From assembly GCA_902762655.1 (NCBI GenBank), contig CACWOZ010000011.1, positions 1 through 64,000 of the forward strand: a stretch of DNA of 64,000 bases. Reading direction: 5' to 3'. Shown here one piece after another: positions 43,434 through 53,014 of the stretch. A program made the position numbers and the translations under genes. Position 1 is the first letter of the stretch. Each line of letters begins with the position of its first letter. The notes under the pieces are model-generated. The model was not told where the DNA came from, searched no databases, and saw only the letters and a list, made by a program, of their open reading frames with translations. The stretch is from an uncultured Bacteroidia bacterium. GTDB lineage: Bacteria > Bacteroidota > Bacteroidia > Bacteroidales > UBA932.

Positions 43434-44545
43434 TAGCGTTGGCTTTTAGCGGACGGGGAATGCTGGTACTGGGCCCCTTTTTCCGGGGCACAGACCAGCC
43501 CTTTCCCCGTCGCGGTTGGGATAATGGAAACGGTACCTGGCCTGTCAGTGACTTTACCGATTACGGCAGCCTTTTCCCCACAGGCCTCAAGGATGCTGAT
43601 CGCCTTAGGTGCATCCGCGGCATCGAGAACCGCAATCATACCGATACCCATATTGAAGATATTGAACATCTCCCGGTGAGGCACCCCGCCCCACTTCTCC
43701 AGCATCTTGAACACCGGAAGAATATCCCAAGACCCCTCCTCTATCTCGAGCCCCTGGCCGGGCTGCAGCACACGCGGAATGTTCTCATCGAAACCGCCTC
43801 CGGTAATATGGCAGATTCCGTGCACATCGCAATTGCGTATCACCTCCAGCATCTGCTTCACATATATCTTAGTAGGGGTAAGCAGGACATCACCTAGCTT
43901 GCGCCCGCCGAATTCAGGTATGGCATCCTCATAATGCAGGCCGGCATCGGCTACTATCTTCCGCACCAGACTGAAACCGTTGGAATGGACACCGCTCGAA
44001 GCTACACCGACAAGCACATCACCAACCTTCACCTTCGAGCCATCAATCAATTTCGACTTCTCCACAACGCCCGTAGTAAAGCCGGCAATGTCATATTCAC
44101 CGTCGGAATACATCCCCGGCATCTCAGCGGTCTCGCCGCCCACCAGGGCACATCCGGCCTGACGACATCCTTCGGCGACACCCGCGACTATGGCTTCTAC
44201 CTTGGCGGGAACATTGTGCCCCAAGGCAACGTAATCCAGGAAAATCAGCGGCTCGGCACCCTGGGCGAGGACGTCGTTCACGCACATGGCGACAGCATCT
44301 ATTCCTATGGTGTCGTGCTTGTCCATGGCAAAGGCAATCTTCAACTTGGTGCCCACACCATCGGTGCCGCTTACCAGAACCGGTTCCTTCACTCCCAGGG
44401 CGGAAAGGTCGAACATCCCTCCGAACGAACCTATATTGCCCATCGAACCCGTACGGGCGGTCGATGCCACATGCTGTTTTATTCTTCTGACAACCTCATA
44501 ACCGGCTTCGAGGTTAACGCCGGCTTTTTCATAAGATTCTGCCAT
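43433..44545 (-). CDS. purM: Phosphoribosylformylglycinamidine cyclo-ligase
   Basis: Closes the imidazole ring to make AIR; 370 residues. Motifs [17 protein letters not shown] and [23 protein letters not shown] define the N-domain; [19 protein letters not shown] and [15 protein letters not shown] are in the C-domain. The C-terminus has an extra polar tail of about 15 residues. It lies 2 nt after purF. Confidence 0.97.
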   Translation of the reverse strand: MAESYEKAGVNLEAGYEVVRRIKQHVASTARTGSMGNIGSFGGMFDLSALGVKEPVLVSGTDGVGTKLKIAFAMDKHDTIGIDAVAMCVNDVLAQGAEPLIFLDYVALGHNVPAKVEAIVAGVAEGCRQAGCALVGGETAEMPGMYSDGEYDIAGFTTGVVEKSKLIDGSKVKVGDVLVGVASSGVHSNGFSLVRKIVADAGLHYEDAIPEFGGRKLGDVLLTPTKIYVKQMLEVIRNCDVHGICHITGGGFDENIPRVLQPGQGLEIEEGSWDILPVFKMLEKWGGVPHREMFNIFNMGIGMIAVLDAADAPKAISILEACGEKAAVIGKVTDRPGTVSIIPTATGKGLVCAPEKGAQYQHSPSAKSQR

Positions 44546-44547
44546 AT

Positions 44548-45906
44548 TTATTCGCTGGTAATATTATCGTCGTAAAGCAAGGTGGGATATTCTCCCGTGA
44601 AGCAGGCCTGACAGGGATCTGCACAGCCGAAACATGAGTCGCGGGTGGATTCAGGGCTGAGATAGCCGAGGGAATCAGCCTCAATCGCCGCACAAGCCTC
44701 CTCCAGGCTGCGGTGGGAGCAAAGAAGTTCTTCCGGGGTGGAAGTATCCACACCATAGTGGCATGTGAAGCGCATCATAGGGCTCGCGATACGCACGTGC
44801 ACCTCGGAGGCGCCGGCGTCGCGCAGGAGTTTCACTATCTTCAGGCAGGTCGTACCTCGCACTATGGAATCGTCCACCAGCACGATGCGCTTGCCTCCGA
44901 CTATGCTGCGGACGGGTGAGAGTTTCATCTTCACGCCAAGTTCACGCATGCTCTGCACCGGCTGGATAAATGTGCGGCCGACATATTTATGCTTGACCAG
45001 CCCCATCTCGAAGGGGATTCCGCTCTCTTCGGCATAACCGATGGCCGCACTCAGGCCGGACTCCGGCACACCTACAACCACATCGGCATCTGCAGGGCAC
45101 TCCCTGAAAAGCCTTCGGCCGGCCTCCTTGCGATATGCATGCACATTGCAGCCGTCAATATCGCTGTCGGGGCGCGCAAAATAAATATAATCCATTGCGC
45201 ACATGCGATGACGCGAGAAACGCGACCACAGAGTGCTGCGCATGCCGTTGGCATCAAAGGAAACAATCTCGCCAGGATTTACGTCGCGAATGAACTCAGC
45301 CCCCATGATTCCGAAGGCGCAGGACTCGCTGCTCACCACATAACCGTCGTTCAACTTTCCTATGCAAAGAGGCTTGATGCCGTATTTGTCGCGGCAGGCG
45401 TACACGCGGCTACGGGTCATGACCACGAAGGCAAAACCGCCCTCCATCATGTTCAGAGCCTTGACTATACGGTCCATCCGATCCTCGTTATAATTCTTCT
45501 TGATAAGATGCGCGAGCAATTCGCTGTCGGTATCGGTCTGGAAGATGGTACCGTGTTTCTCGAGATAGTCTGCAATCTGCCTGGCATTTACCAGATTACC
45601 TTCGCCTGCCACCACGAAGTTCCCGCTCTTGTGGCGGAAGAACAGGGGTTCCACATTCTCTGGGGCACCTTTAGATGCGTTGGCATACTTGACACTCCCG
45701 ACACCCATCGAGCCCTTGAGTTCCCCTATTTCTCCATTTGTAAATATCTCGCTCAAAAGCCCCTGCCCGCGATGTCGGTATGATTTTCCATTCTCGTCGA
45801 AAGTTGCTATGCCGCCTCCTTCCTGTCCGCGGTGCTGGAGGTTGTGCAGACCATAGTAAATATAGGTCGATGCATTCTGCACGCCATAAACTGCAAGTAC
45901 ACCCAT
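44548..45906 (-). CDS. purF: Amidophosphoribosyltransferase PurF (lacks N-terminal catalytic Cys)
   Basis: First committed purine enzyme, 452 residues. The Ntn glutaminase domain ([20 protein letters not shown]) and the PRPP loop ([14 protein letters not shown]) are conserved. C-terminal cysteines ([14 protein letters not shown]) suggest the Fe-S type. However, the protein begins MGVLAVYG, where family members read MCGVxxIxG after processing. The nucleophile cysteine is absent and an in-frame TAA three codons upstream rules out an earlier start. Glutamine use would be lost unless this is an error; ammonia-dependent activity could remain. Confidence 0.93.
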   Translation of the reverse strand: MGVLAVYGVQNASTYIYYGLHNLQHRGQEGGGIATFDENGKSYRHRGQGLLSEIFTNGEIGELKGSMGVGSVKYANASKGAPENVEPLFFRHKSGNFVVAGEGNLVNARQIADYLEKHGTIFQTDTDSELLAHLIKKNYNEDRMDRIVKALNMMEGGFAFVVMTRSRVYACRDKYGIKPLCIGKLNDGYVVSSESCAFGIMGAEFIRDVNPGEIVSFDANGMRSTLWSRFSRHRMCAMDYIYFARPDSDIDGCNVHAYRKEAGRRLFRECPADADVVVGVPESGLSAAIGYAEESGIPFEMGLVKHKYVGRTFIQPVQSMRELGVKMKLSPVRSIVGGKRIVLVDDSIVRGTTCLKIVKLLRDAGASEVHVRIASPMMRFTCHYGVDTSTPEELLCSHRSLEEACAAIEADSLGYLSPESTRDSCFGCADPCQACFTGEYPTLLYDDNITSE

Positions 45907-45908
45907 GG

Positions 45909-46631
45909 CTATTTAAGGTTAAGGTTTTCGAGTCTGTCAAGTACGCTTTGGTAGGAGGCCACAACGTCGCTGAGGTCCAGGCGGAAGCGGTCTTTGTCGA
46001 GTCTCTCCCCTGTCGCCTCATCCCAAAGGCGGCAAGTGTCAGGACTGATTTCGTCGGAGATGATGATTTCTCCGTTATCGGATGCCCTGCCGAACTCCAG
46101 TCTCATATCCACAAGTTCGATCCCGGCCTTGTGGAAGAGTTCCTGAAGAAGAGCGCCGGAGCGCCTTGCAACATCGAACATTCCTTCTATCTCTTCATAT
46201 GTAGCGAGCCCCAGGGCCACAGCGTGATGTTTGTTGATGAACGGGTCTTCCAAAGAATCGTTGTTGTAGCGCAAGTCCACGATCGTATTGGGTGCAGGAG
46301 TTCCATCCTCCACGCCGAGAAGCAGGGCAAGATCACCTGCGATACGCTTGCGCCAAACGACCTGCAAGGGTATGATTTCAATCTTGCGGCAGAGTTGCTC
46401 GCGGTCGCCGGTCTGCTCGATGAAGTGGGTTTTAACCCCGTGAGAGTTGAGATATCCCAGCAGAATCGCCGAGATATGGTTGTCCAACATCCCCTTCCCG
46501 TCGAAACGGGCGCGTTTGATGCTGTTGTAAGCCAGGGTCACATCCTTGTATCGGAAAATGACCTTATCGGGATCGTCGGTTGCAAAAACCTGTTTCTCGT
46601 TCCCGTCGAACAGTAGTTCTTTCTTTATCAT
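45909..46631 (-). CDS. purC: SAICAR synthase
   Basis: ATP-dependent ligase joining CAIR and aspartate; 240 residues. Typical motifs are KELLFDGNEKQVFATDDPDKVIF, NSIKRARFDGKGMLDNHISA, IPLQVVWRKRIAGDLA and IISDEISPDTCRLWD. It overlaps the purL end by 4 nt and precedes purF by 2 nt. Confidence 0.96.
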   Translation of the reverse strand: MIKKELLFDGNEKQVFATDDPDKVIFRYKDVTLAYNSIKRARFDGKGMLDNHISAILLGYLNSHGVKTHFIEQTGDREQLCRKIEIIPLQVVWRKRIAGDLALLLGVEDGTPAPNTIVDLRYNNDSLEDPFINKHHAVALGLATYEEIEGMFDVARRSGALLQELFHKAGIELVDMRLEFGRASDNGEIIISDEISPDTCRLWDEATGERLDKDRFRLDLSDVVASYQSVLDRLENLNLK

Positions 46632-49600
46632 CTGTTTCTGAAATAGTTGACTGCGTTTTCAAAAATAGGCTGGCGGCAATTGCCGCTGATGTTCTTGAAG
46701 AGATTCTCCTCGTAGCGTTCGCTATGCCCCATCTTGCCGAGTATGTGCCCGTCCGGGCTGAGTATGCCCTCGATGCCATAGGATGAGCCATTGGGGTTGT
46801 CTACATAGCAGAATGCCACTTGACCGTTCTCGAAGAGTTTGCGCGCAAGTTCCTCACCTGCTACGAATTTGCCTTCCCCATGGCTGAAAGCTATGGAATG
46901 CCTTTCGCCAAGTTTGAACGAAGACAACCAGGGAGAGTTCACTGATGCCACTTCCGTCGTGGCTATCAGGGAAACATGGCGATTGATGTCGTTGCGGAAG
47001 AGGGTTGGAGAATCGGGAGTGACGCATCCCAGCTTGCCATAGGGTAGGAGGCCGCTCTTCACCAGAGCCTGGAATCCGTTGCAGATGCCCAGGATCAGTC
47101 CTCCTCTTGCCTGGAGTGCAGTAATTGCGGAACCGACCTTGGCATTGTTGATGACATCTGCGATGAATTTGCCGCTGCCGTCCGGTTCGTCACCGGAGGA
47201 GAAGCCACCGCAGAATGCAAGGATGTGCGCGTCGTCTATGCGGGCGGCAAGTTCATCTATTGAGCGGAGGACATCTTCCGGGGTAAGGTTACGGAAGATG
47301 AAGGGGCGTACATCTGCGCCTGCTTTGCGGAAGGCTTTGGCGGTGTCGTAGTCGCAGTTCGTTCCTGGGAATACAGGCAAACAAACCACAGGATGCTCCA
47401 CAGGCGACGTGCAAGACGCCGCTGCAAGGCTTTCCGCGTCGGGCAAAGGGCCCGTCTGTGTCCCGCAAGGGGACCCCAGTACGGGCATTGCCCTTCCGTC
47501 GGAGCAATGCGTCTTGCCCGCGCCCGCTGCCGCTACTCGCGGAGGATACAGCTTGAAGTAGCGTCCTTCGTATGCCTCCTCCAGAGCCTCAAGGGCCATA
47601 TTCTCGCCATTGATACAGATGCCACCATCCGTCACTTCACCGAGCAGCACAGCCGCAGGATAATCAAGTTCTCCGGCAGCCTCGACGACAGCCGAACCAT
47701 ATCCCAGCGAGAAGAGTTCATCTTCCGGAAGATTGACGCGCACTCCCAGGGCATTGCCGAAAGCCATCTTCACCAGAGCCTCGGCAACGCCGCCATAACT
47801 CAGCGACCAGGCCGACACAATGGCACCGGCACAAACCTGCTCCCGGACAAAGGCCCAATTGGATTTCAGTGCGTCCGTATCCGGAATGTAATTGGCAAGC
47901 GGAGTATGCCTGATGAGATATATCCTGTTCCCGGCCTTCTTGAATTCAGGAGAAATCACCTTGCGCGCGTCCACGGTAGTGATGCCGAAAGCCACGAGAG
48001 TGGGAGGCACGTGGATATGCTCGAATGTACCGCTCATGGAATCCTTGCCTCCGATGGAAGGCAGGCCCAGTTCCGCCTGCATCTTGAGGGCGCCCAGCAA
48101 GGCACTGAGAGGCTTGCCCCAGGTATGGGGATCGTGTGTCATCCTCTCGAAATATTCCTGATATGAGAAACGCATCCCGGACCATTCCGCACCGGAGCAC
48201 GCCACCTTCGTGCATGCCTCGACAACAGCGTATGCTGCAGCATGATAAGGGCTCCACAGGGCGATGTCGGGGTTGTATCCGAAGGCCATCACGCTCGCGG
48301 TATCGGTATATCCGCCGACAGGAATCTTCTGCACGGATACCTGGGTTTCTGTCATCTGCCGCCTGCCACCATAAGGCATCAGTACCGTGGAGCGGCCGAT
48401 AGTGGAATCGAACATCTCCACAAGACCCTTCTGGGACGCGACATTCGCAGAGGACATCACCTTCAACATTCTCTCGGAAAGATTGGCACCCTCCGGCCTG
48501 AGCACGAAGGGATTCCTGTCCTCAACCGCCGCAATTGTGGCCTTTGCATAATGTTTAGCACCCGCACTGTCGATGAAACTGCGGGCGAGGTCGCATACCT
48601 TCACATCACCATACCACATGCGCATGCGGCCGCTATCGGTCACATCCGCTACATGGGTGACTTCTATATTGTCCGCAGCGCAGAGCCTGCGGAACTCATC
48701 TACCGAAGATGCCTCGACCACCACGGCCATGCGTTCCTGAGATTCACTGATGGCGAGTTCGGTGGCATTCAGGCCGGCATATTTGGTGGGCACACGGTCG
48801 AGGTAGATATCCAGGCCGTCTGCAAGTTCACCTATGGCCACGCTCACTCCGCCGGCGCCGAAATCGTTGCTCTTCTTGATCAGCCTGGTTACTTCCGGCC
48901 TGCGGAAAAGCCTCTGCAGTTGGCGCTCCTCGGGAGCATTACCCTTCTGGACCTCACTGCCGCAGGTTTCAAGGGAAGCTTCGGTGTGTTCCTTGGAAGA
49001 TCCGGTGGCGCCTCCGATACCGTCACGGCCGGTGCGACCGCCCAGCATCAGAACCACGTCACCTGGAGCCGGGCTTTCGCGACGCACGTCAGAGGCCTTC
49101 ACGGCTCCAACCACCGCGCCTATCTCCATACGCTTGGCGGTATATCCTTCGGAATAGATCTCGCGCACATGGGTTGTGGCGAGGCCTATCTGGTTGCCAT
49201 AACTGGAATACCCTCCGGCCGCCTTGCGGCTGATCATGCGCTGGGGCAGTTTCCCGGGGATGGTATCTGCCACGCTCGCACAGATGTCTCCTGCGCCTGT
49301 CACGCGCATCGCCTGATAGACATATGCCCGGCCGGAAAGAGGGTCGCGAATGGCTCCGCCGAGACAGGTTGCAGCCCCGCCGAACGGTTCGATTTCGGTC
49401 GGATGGTTATGAGTTTCGTTCTTGAACTGCAGAAGCCACTTCTGAGGTTCGCCATCCACATCTACATTTATGAATATACTGCACGCATTGTTTTCTTCGC
49501 TCTGCTCGAGATCTTCCAGCCTGCCTCTGGCCTTCAGCCAGCGTGCTCCGATGGTAGCGAGTTCCATAAGGCAAAGTGGCTTGCCTTCGCGCCCGAGTTC

Positions 49601-49951
49601 GCTACGCATGTCCGCGAAGAGGCGCAGGGAATCCTCAAGTTCAGCTTTCAGGAAAGAATCGTCGATGCTGATTTCCTCTATCTCGGATGTAAAAGTCGTG
49701 TGGCGGCAGTGGTCGCTCCAGTAAGTATCCAGGATGCGGAGTTCGGTTTCGGATGGGTCCCTCCCCTCCTTGACGAAATAGTTCACGACCTCACGGAGGT
49801 CATCGGTGTTCATCGCCAGCCCGTGCGACTTGCAGAAGGCGGCGTATCCGCTCTCCGGCATGGAGGTAAAGCCTGTGAGGTCCTCAAGCGGCTTTATGTC
49901 CGCCTGCTCATTGAGAGTCAGCACGGAAAGGTCCTTGCGGCGACATTCCAC
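46628..49951 (-). CDS. purL: Phosphoribosylformylglycinamidine synthase PurL, main part (frameshifted from its N-terminus)
   Basis: ATP- and glutamine-dependent FGAM synthase, large single-chain form. This frame carries 1107 residues: the linker (YWSDHCRHTTFTSEI), both ATP-binding halves (GNQIGLATTHVREIY; LPSIGGKDSMSGTFE), and the C-terminal glutaminase with nucleophile LGICNGFQALVKSG. The real N-terminal domain is in another frame at 49918-50367. A 47-bp tandem duplication (49995-50088) separates them. Deleting one copy gives one continuous frame of 1230 codons from GTG 50367. GTG 49951 lies inside the normal protein and is only a possible restart. A variable linker near residue 830 is encoded by an imperfect palindrome. 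Confidence 0.9.
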   Translation of the reverse strand: MECRRKDLSVLTLNEQADIKPLEDLTGFTSMPESGYAAFCKSHGLAMNTDDLREVVNYFVKEGRDPSETELRILDTYWSDHCRHTTFTSEIEEISIDDSFLKAELEDSLRLFADMRSELGREGKPLCLMELATIGARWLKARGRLEDLEQSEENNACSIFINVDVDGEPQKWLLQFKNETHNHPTEIEPFGGAATCLGGAIRDPLSGRAYVYQAMRVTGAGDICASVADTIPGKLPQRMISRKAAGGYSSYGNQIGLATTHVREIYSEGYTAKRMEIGAVVGAVKASDVRRESPAPGDVVLMLGGRTGRDGIGGATGSSKEHTEASLETCGSEVQKGNAPEERQLQRLFRRPEVTRLIKKSNDFGAGGVSVAIGELADGLDIYLDRVPTKYAGLNATELAISESQERMAVVVEASSVDEFRRLCAADNIEVTHVADVTDSGRMRMWYGDVKVCDLARSFIDSAGAKHYAKATIAAVEDRNPFVLRPEGANLSERMLKVMSSANVASQKGLVEMFDSTIGRSTVLMPYGGRRQMTETQVSVQKIPVGGYTDTASVMAFGYNPDIALWSPYHAAAYAVVEACTKVACSGAEWSGMRFSYQEYFERMTHDPHTWGKPLSALLGALKMQAELGLPSIGGKDSMSGTFEHIHVPPTLVAFGITTVDARKVISPEFKKAGNRIYLIRHTPLANYIPDTDALKSNWAFVREQVCAGAIVSAWSLSYGGVAEALVKMAFGNALGVRVNLPEDELFSLGYGSAVVEAAGELDYPAAVLLGEVTDGGICINGENMALEALEEAYEGRYFKLYPPRVAAAGAGKTHCSDGRAMPVLGSPCGTQTGPLPDAESLAAASCTSPVEHPVVCLPVFPGTNCDYDTAKAFRKAGADVRPFIFRNLTPEDVLRSIDELAARIDDAHILAFCGGFSSGDEPDGSGKFIADVINNAKVGSAITALQARGGLILGICNGFQALVKSGLLPYGKLGCVTPDSPTLFRNDINRHVSLIATTEVASVNSPWLSSFKLGERHSIAFSHGEGKFVAGEELARKLFENGQVAFCYVDNPNGSSYGIEGILSPDGHILGKMGHSERYEENLFKNISGNCRQPIFENAVNYFRNR
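47411..47517. repeat. Imperfect nested inverted repeat inside the purL linker
   Basis: Four nested complementary pairs, from outside in: 47411-47419/47509-47517, 47441-47446/47488-47493, 47451-47455/47481-47485, and 47460-47464/47470-47474. It codes for the non-conserved linker between the synthetase and glutaminase domains. Confidence 0.5.
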
Positions 49952-50367
49952 AGGGTTGATGAAGTAATGGGCAATGCGGTCGAGAGCGTCCTGCGGGAGA
50001 CTGTCATCGAAAACCAGCAGACGGGCACTCTTGATGCGTATGGGAGACTGTCATCGAAAACCAGCAGACGGGCACTCTTGATGCGTATATCTGCGGCAGG
50101 ATCGATCAGATGCACACAGTCCACCGCGGAGGAAGCCCTTTGATCGAACTGGCCGGGGATATACTCCACGGCAAGATATTTCTTCCCTGTAAGGTCTATG
50201 CTGTCGGTCACCGTATCCGTGACGGTTTCTCCAAACACGCTGTACCGGCATTTCTCTACAAGTTCATCAGAAAAGCCGAATAAGTCATACACATTGATCA
50301 GACGCAGCTTGTCCAGAGAGAGCGAAAGGTTCTCGTTGAACTCGGAGCGCAGGCTTTCCGCCTCCAC
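49918..50367 (-). pseudogene. purL: PurL N-terminal domain fragment (out of frame)
   Basis: The first about 110 residues match the PurS-like N-domain of single-chain PurL: VYDLFGFSDELVEKC, KKYLAVEYIPGQFDQRASSA, and RIKSARLLVFDDSLP. After that the frame leaves PurL because of the 47-bp duplication and runs on to a stop at 49918. Family-like coding ([12 protein letters not shown]) continues upstream of GTG 50367 to about 50400, but without any ATG, GTG or TTG. The true start is therefore unclear and may overlap the purE stop. Confidence 0.8.
49995..50088. repeat. 47-bp perfect tandem duplication in purL
   Basis: Copies at 49995-50041 and 50042-50088 are identical. As 47 is not a multiple of three, the second copy shifts the purL frame. 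Confidence 0.97.
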
Positions 50368-50387
50368 GCCGAACTGCTTTTTCTTCT

Positions 50388-50870
50388 CTACGAATAATCG
50401 TTTGTTGTTGTATTCAAGACTTTATCACTTTGCTGCTTGCGGAATTCCTGCAGTTTCTCTGAAAGGCCGCTGTCCTTCAGCGCCAGTATGGCTACGGCGT
50501 ATAGGGCTGCATTCCTGGCTCCGTCTATCGCCATTGTTGCTACCGGAATCCCTGAAGGCATCTGGACAATCGAGAGCAGGGAGTCCAGCCCGTTCAGAGC
50601 CTTGGATTTCACCGGCACACCGATGACGGGCAGAGTAGTGAGTGCTGCAATCACCCCGGGAAGATGAGCGGCACCGCCGGCACCAGCTATGATTACCTCG
50701 GTGCCATTGCCGGGGGCCGCCTTGACATATTCGGCAAGGGGGCCGGGATTGCGATGGGCGCTTAGCACTTTCTTTTCGTAGGAAATGCCGAAATCGTCGA
50801 GCGTGGCGCATGCGGCGGACATTACATCCCAATCACTTGCGCTGCCCATTATAACTGCAACTTTGCTCAT
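50388..50870 (-). CDS. purE: N5-carboxyaminoimidazole ribonucleotide mutase
   Basis: Class I PurE, 160 residues from ATG 50870. It holds the family start [14 protein letters not shown], the catalytic [13 protein letters not shown], and the glycine-rich [19 protein letters not shown] with [22 protein letters not shown]. No purK lies nearby. The open frame upstream of 50870 has no homology. It opens the purine operon; the purL frame begins within or right after its stop. Confidence 0.96.
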   Translation of the reverse strand: MSKVAVIMGSASDWDVMSAACATLDDFGISYEKKVLSAHRNPGPLAEYVKAAPGNGTEVIIAGAGGAAHLPGVIAALTTLPVIGVPVKSKALNGLDSLLSIVQMPSGIPVATMAIDGARNAALYAVAILALKDSGLSEKLQEFRKQQSDKVLNTTTNDYS

Positions 50871-50908
50871 TTTGATATTAGAATATACTACTTGCCAACA
50901 ACAGGATA

Positions 50909-50916
50909 CAAATTTA
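50909..50916 (-). promoter_or_regulatory. -7 promoter box of the purine operon
   Basis: TAAATTTG on the minus strand, 38 nt before ATG 50870. The divergent box of the WG-repeat gene lies 12 nt away. I saw no obvious PurR-type palindrome or guanine riboswitch. Confidence 0.5.
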
Positions 50917-50928
50917 CGGAAATAATTG

Positions 50929-50936
50929 TAACTTTG
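50929..50936 (+). promoter_or_regulatory. -7 promoter box of the WG-repeat gene
   Basis: TAACTTTG, 35 nt before ATG 50972, in the same short intergenic region as the purE promoter. Confidence 0.5.
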
Positions 50937-50971
50937 AAAGGACATTTTTTGCGACTTATCAACAAAACGAC

Positions 50972-52972
50972 ATGAGTTATCAACATCTGCTCTCCTTGCT
51001 CTGCTGTGTATTCATCGCTTCCGGAGCATATGCCCAGAATCTCAAACCTGTAAAAGACAAAACCACCAAAAAGTATGGCTACCAGGTAAAAGGAAACAAA
51101 ACGTGGGTGATAGCCCCGAGTTTCGACAATGCCAAGAAGTTCACCGACGGATATGCAGAAGTTGAAATCGGAGGATATACCGGTCTGATCGACCAGGACG
51201 GCGCATTTCTCTTTGCACCGGAATACGACAAGATAGGCAAGTTCGACAAGTTCGGCTACTGTGAACTCATGCGCAAGACAGACGGAGTAAAACTGCACGG
51301 TGTAGCCGATCGCAGCGGACGCATCATAATCCCTTTGGAATGCCGTTCCGTCAGTGTTGACAGTTATGGCCGCTTCATCTATGCAAAATACGATACCGCC
51401 CTGCCAGGATTCAGATCCGACCAGCTCTGGGGTGTCTATGACACAGAAGGCCGGAGAGTCTTTTCTCCCCAGTTTTCAGTAACTCCCTCCTTCAGGGACG
51501 GCATTGGCATTGCCAAATCTGCTCGCACAGGTCTCTATGGCATGATTTCCGGTGACGGCAGAGTGCTCAAAGACTTCAAATATCTCACGATAACGCGCTT
51601 TTCCGGAGGCTATAAAGCCCTCGGAACAGATTTATCGCATACCATATGGAGCGAAGACCTGTTGAGCAGCCAGGTACTTCCTCATCCGGGAGCGGTCATC
51701 CCCTATGATCCGCAGGGAGATCCCGTCCGTGCCGCCGCATGGCATAAGGGTCCTGTAGGCATCAGACTGCACAGGAACACTCTTAAGAGAGCGGAAATCC
51801 GCATGGGATATATGGGAGCCCAGGCTTGGTGCAGCGAACTTCCCATTGATTGGGGATACGGACGTTTCGTCCGGCTGGAGCCCTGCGAGGTGCCCGCCGG
51901 AACACCGGATGCCATGTACTACGGCTCAGCCAGGCGCTACTACACCCTGAAGGCTCTTCTATATGAAGCCGACGGACGTTTCGTACGAGAAATCTGCAAC
52001 CGCGGATGGATAGAGGCAGACTGCAGCGAAGGAGCGTTCTACAATGCCGGGGGGAAGGAGATGTGGCTGATTCTGGCGAATCCCAATGCCCTTGGCATGC
52101 CCATGTTCACGATGGACGTGCATGACTACCGGCCTCTCCAACACACCGACATCTTTACCGGACTCGGCCTGACCATACAGGAGATGAGTGACCTTACACG
52201 ACTTTATAACTTCACCGAACTATGCCGCGATATATATGAAGGAGAGAATGTAGGGGTTTGCACATACATTCCCCGCATACCCAGCCTGACACATGCGCGC
52301 ATAGAGAGGGATGCCAGCCGTGCGCAGATATTCCACTATCCCCTGCGCATGGGCGAAGTCGTCAACTGCAAAATCAACAGGAAGAACGGAATCCCTGAAC
52401 TTGAACTGTCGGACGACCTGGTCTGCCGCTATAAGGATAAATTCGAAGACCCCTACTACTCCATGAGGGGCGGAGATGAACTGATTTACTGGGGCCCCAA
52501 TAATGCCCGCACGGTAGTACTTCGTCTGGAAGCGGCTTCCCGTTCCGGCAATTTCACCCGTGACGACATTCACGGCACCGATTACTCATACAGGTTCGTG
52601 CTGGATATGTTCGAAGAAGACGGCACCTGGCTCCGGACGCTTGCAGAGGCTCCCTGGATCGATTATGTAATCGACGGGGTAATAGTTTTCGAGCCCCTTG
52701 GCCTGGCACTTATCACTCCTTTCACCGGGCGCAGCCAGCAACAGCCACAGGCGCAAAACCCACCTCAGGGGCACGGCCATGTGGTGCAGAATCGTAACGG
52801 CAAGCCCGCACGAAGCGCTGCTACGGAAGTACATGGTGGAAGCAGGTCCAGCATAGGCAATGCCGATGCGTACAAACCTGCTTCCACAAAACCATCTGCC
52901 GGCCCGGCTCCCCTTCCTGCAGAGCCTCTGCCCCACACCCTATCGGCACTGGAGCATGCTCTGGGTTATTAG
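50972..52972 (+). CDS. WG-repeat-containing exported protein
   Basis: 666 residues with a signal peptide ([14 protein letters not shown]). Residues about 25-230 form several WG-type beta repeats ([66 protein letters not shown]). A middle region (about 260-575) is unrecognised, with strands and many aromatic residues. The last 85 residues are low-complexity Gln/Pro/Ser-rich. WG repeats occur in envelope proteins of unknown role. Divergent from purE and convergent with dnaK, with a terminator hairpin between. Confidence 0.8.
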   Translation: MSYQHLLSLLCCVFIASGAYAQNLKPVKDKTTKKYGYQVKGNKTWVIAPSFDNAKKFTDGYAEVEIGGYTGLIDQDGAFLFAPEYDKIGKFDKFGYCELMRKTDGVKLHGVADRSGRIIIPLECRSVSVDSYGRFIYAKYDTALPGFRSDQLWGVYDTEGRRVFSPQFSVTPSFRDGIGIAKSARTGLYGMISGDGRVLKDFKYLTITRFSGGYKALGTDLSHTIWSEDLLSSQVLPHPGAVIPYDPQGDPVRAAAWHKGPVGIRLHRNTLKRAEIRMGYMGAQAWCSELPIDWGYGRFVRLEPCEVPAGTPDAMYYGSARRYYTLKALLYEADGRFVREICNRGWIEADCSEGAFYNAGGKEMWLILANPNALGMPMFTMDVHDYRPLQHTDIFTGLGLTIQEMSDLTRLYNFTELCRDIYEGENVGVCTYIPRIPSLTHARIERDASRAQIFHYPLRMGEVVNCKINRKNGIPELELSDDLVCRYKDKFEDPYYSMRGGDELIYWGPNNARTVVLRLEAASRSGNFTRDDIHGTDYSYRFVLDMFEEDGTWLRTLAEAPWIDYVIDGVIVFEPLGLALITPFTGRSQQQPQAQNPPQGHGHVVQNRNGKPARSAATEVHGGSRSSIGNADAYKPASTKPSAGPAPLPAEPLPHTLSALEHALGY

Positions 52973-53006
52973 CCGTGATCGGTAAACTGTATTTACCAAT
53001 CACGGC
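52972..53006. terminator. Bidirectional terminator hairpin between the WG-repeat gene and dnaK
   Basis: Arms 52972-52986 and 52992-53006 pair with one mismatch (C/A) around a 5-nt loop. It starts at the plus-strand stop codon and ends 9 nt before the dnaK stop. Confidence 0.65.
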
Positions 53007-53014
53007 ATTGGGAA

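Noticed and set aside
48242-50143. 633-codon open frame antisense to purL
   Set aside because: Shadow of purL with no recognisable family. It even runs through the 47-bp duplication without consequence, which speaks against selection on it.
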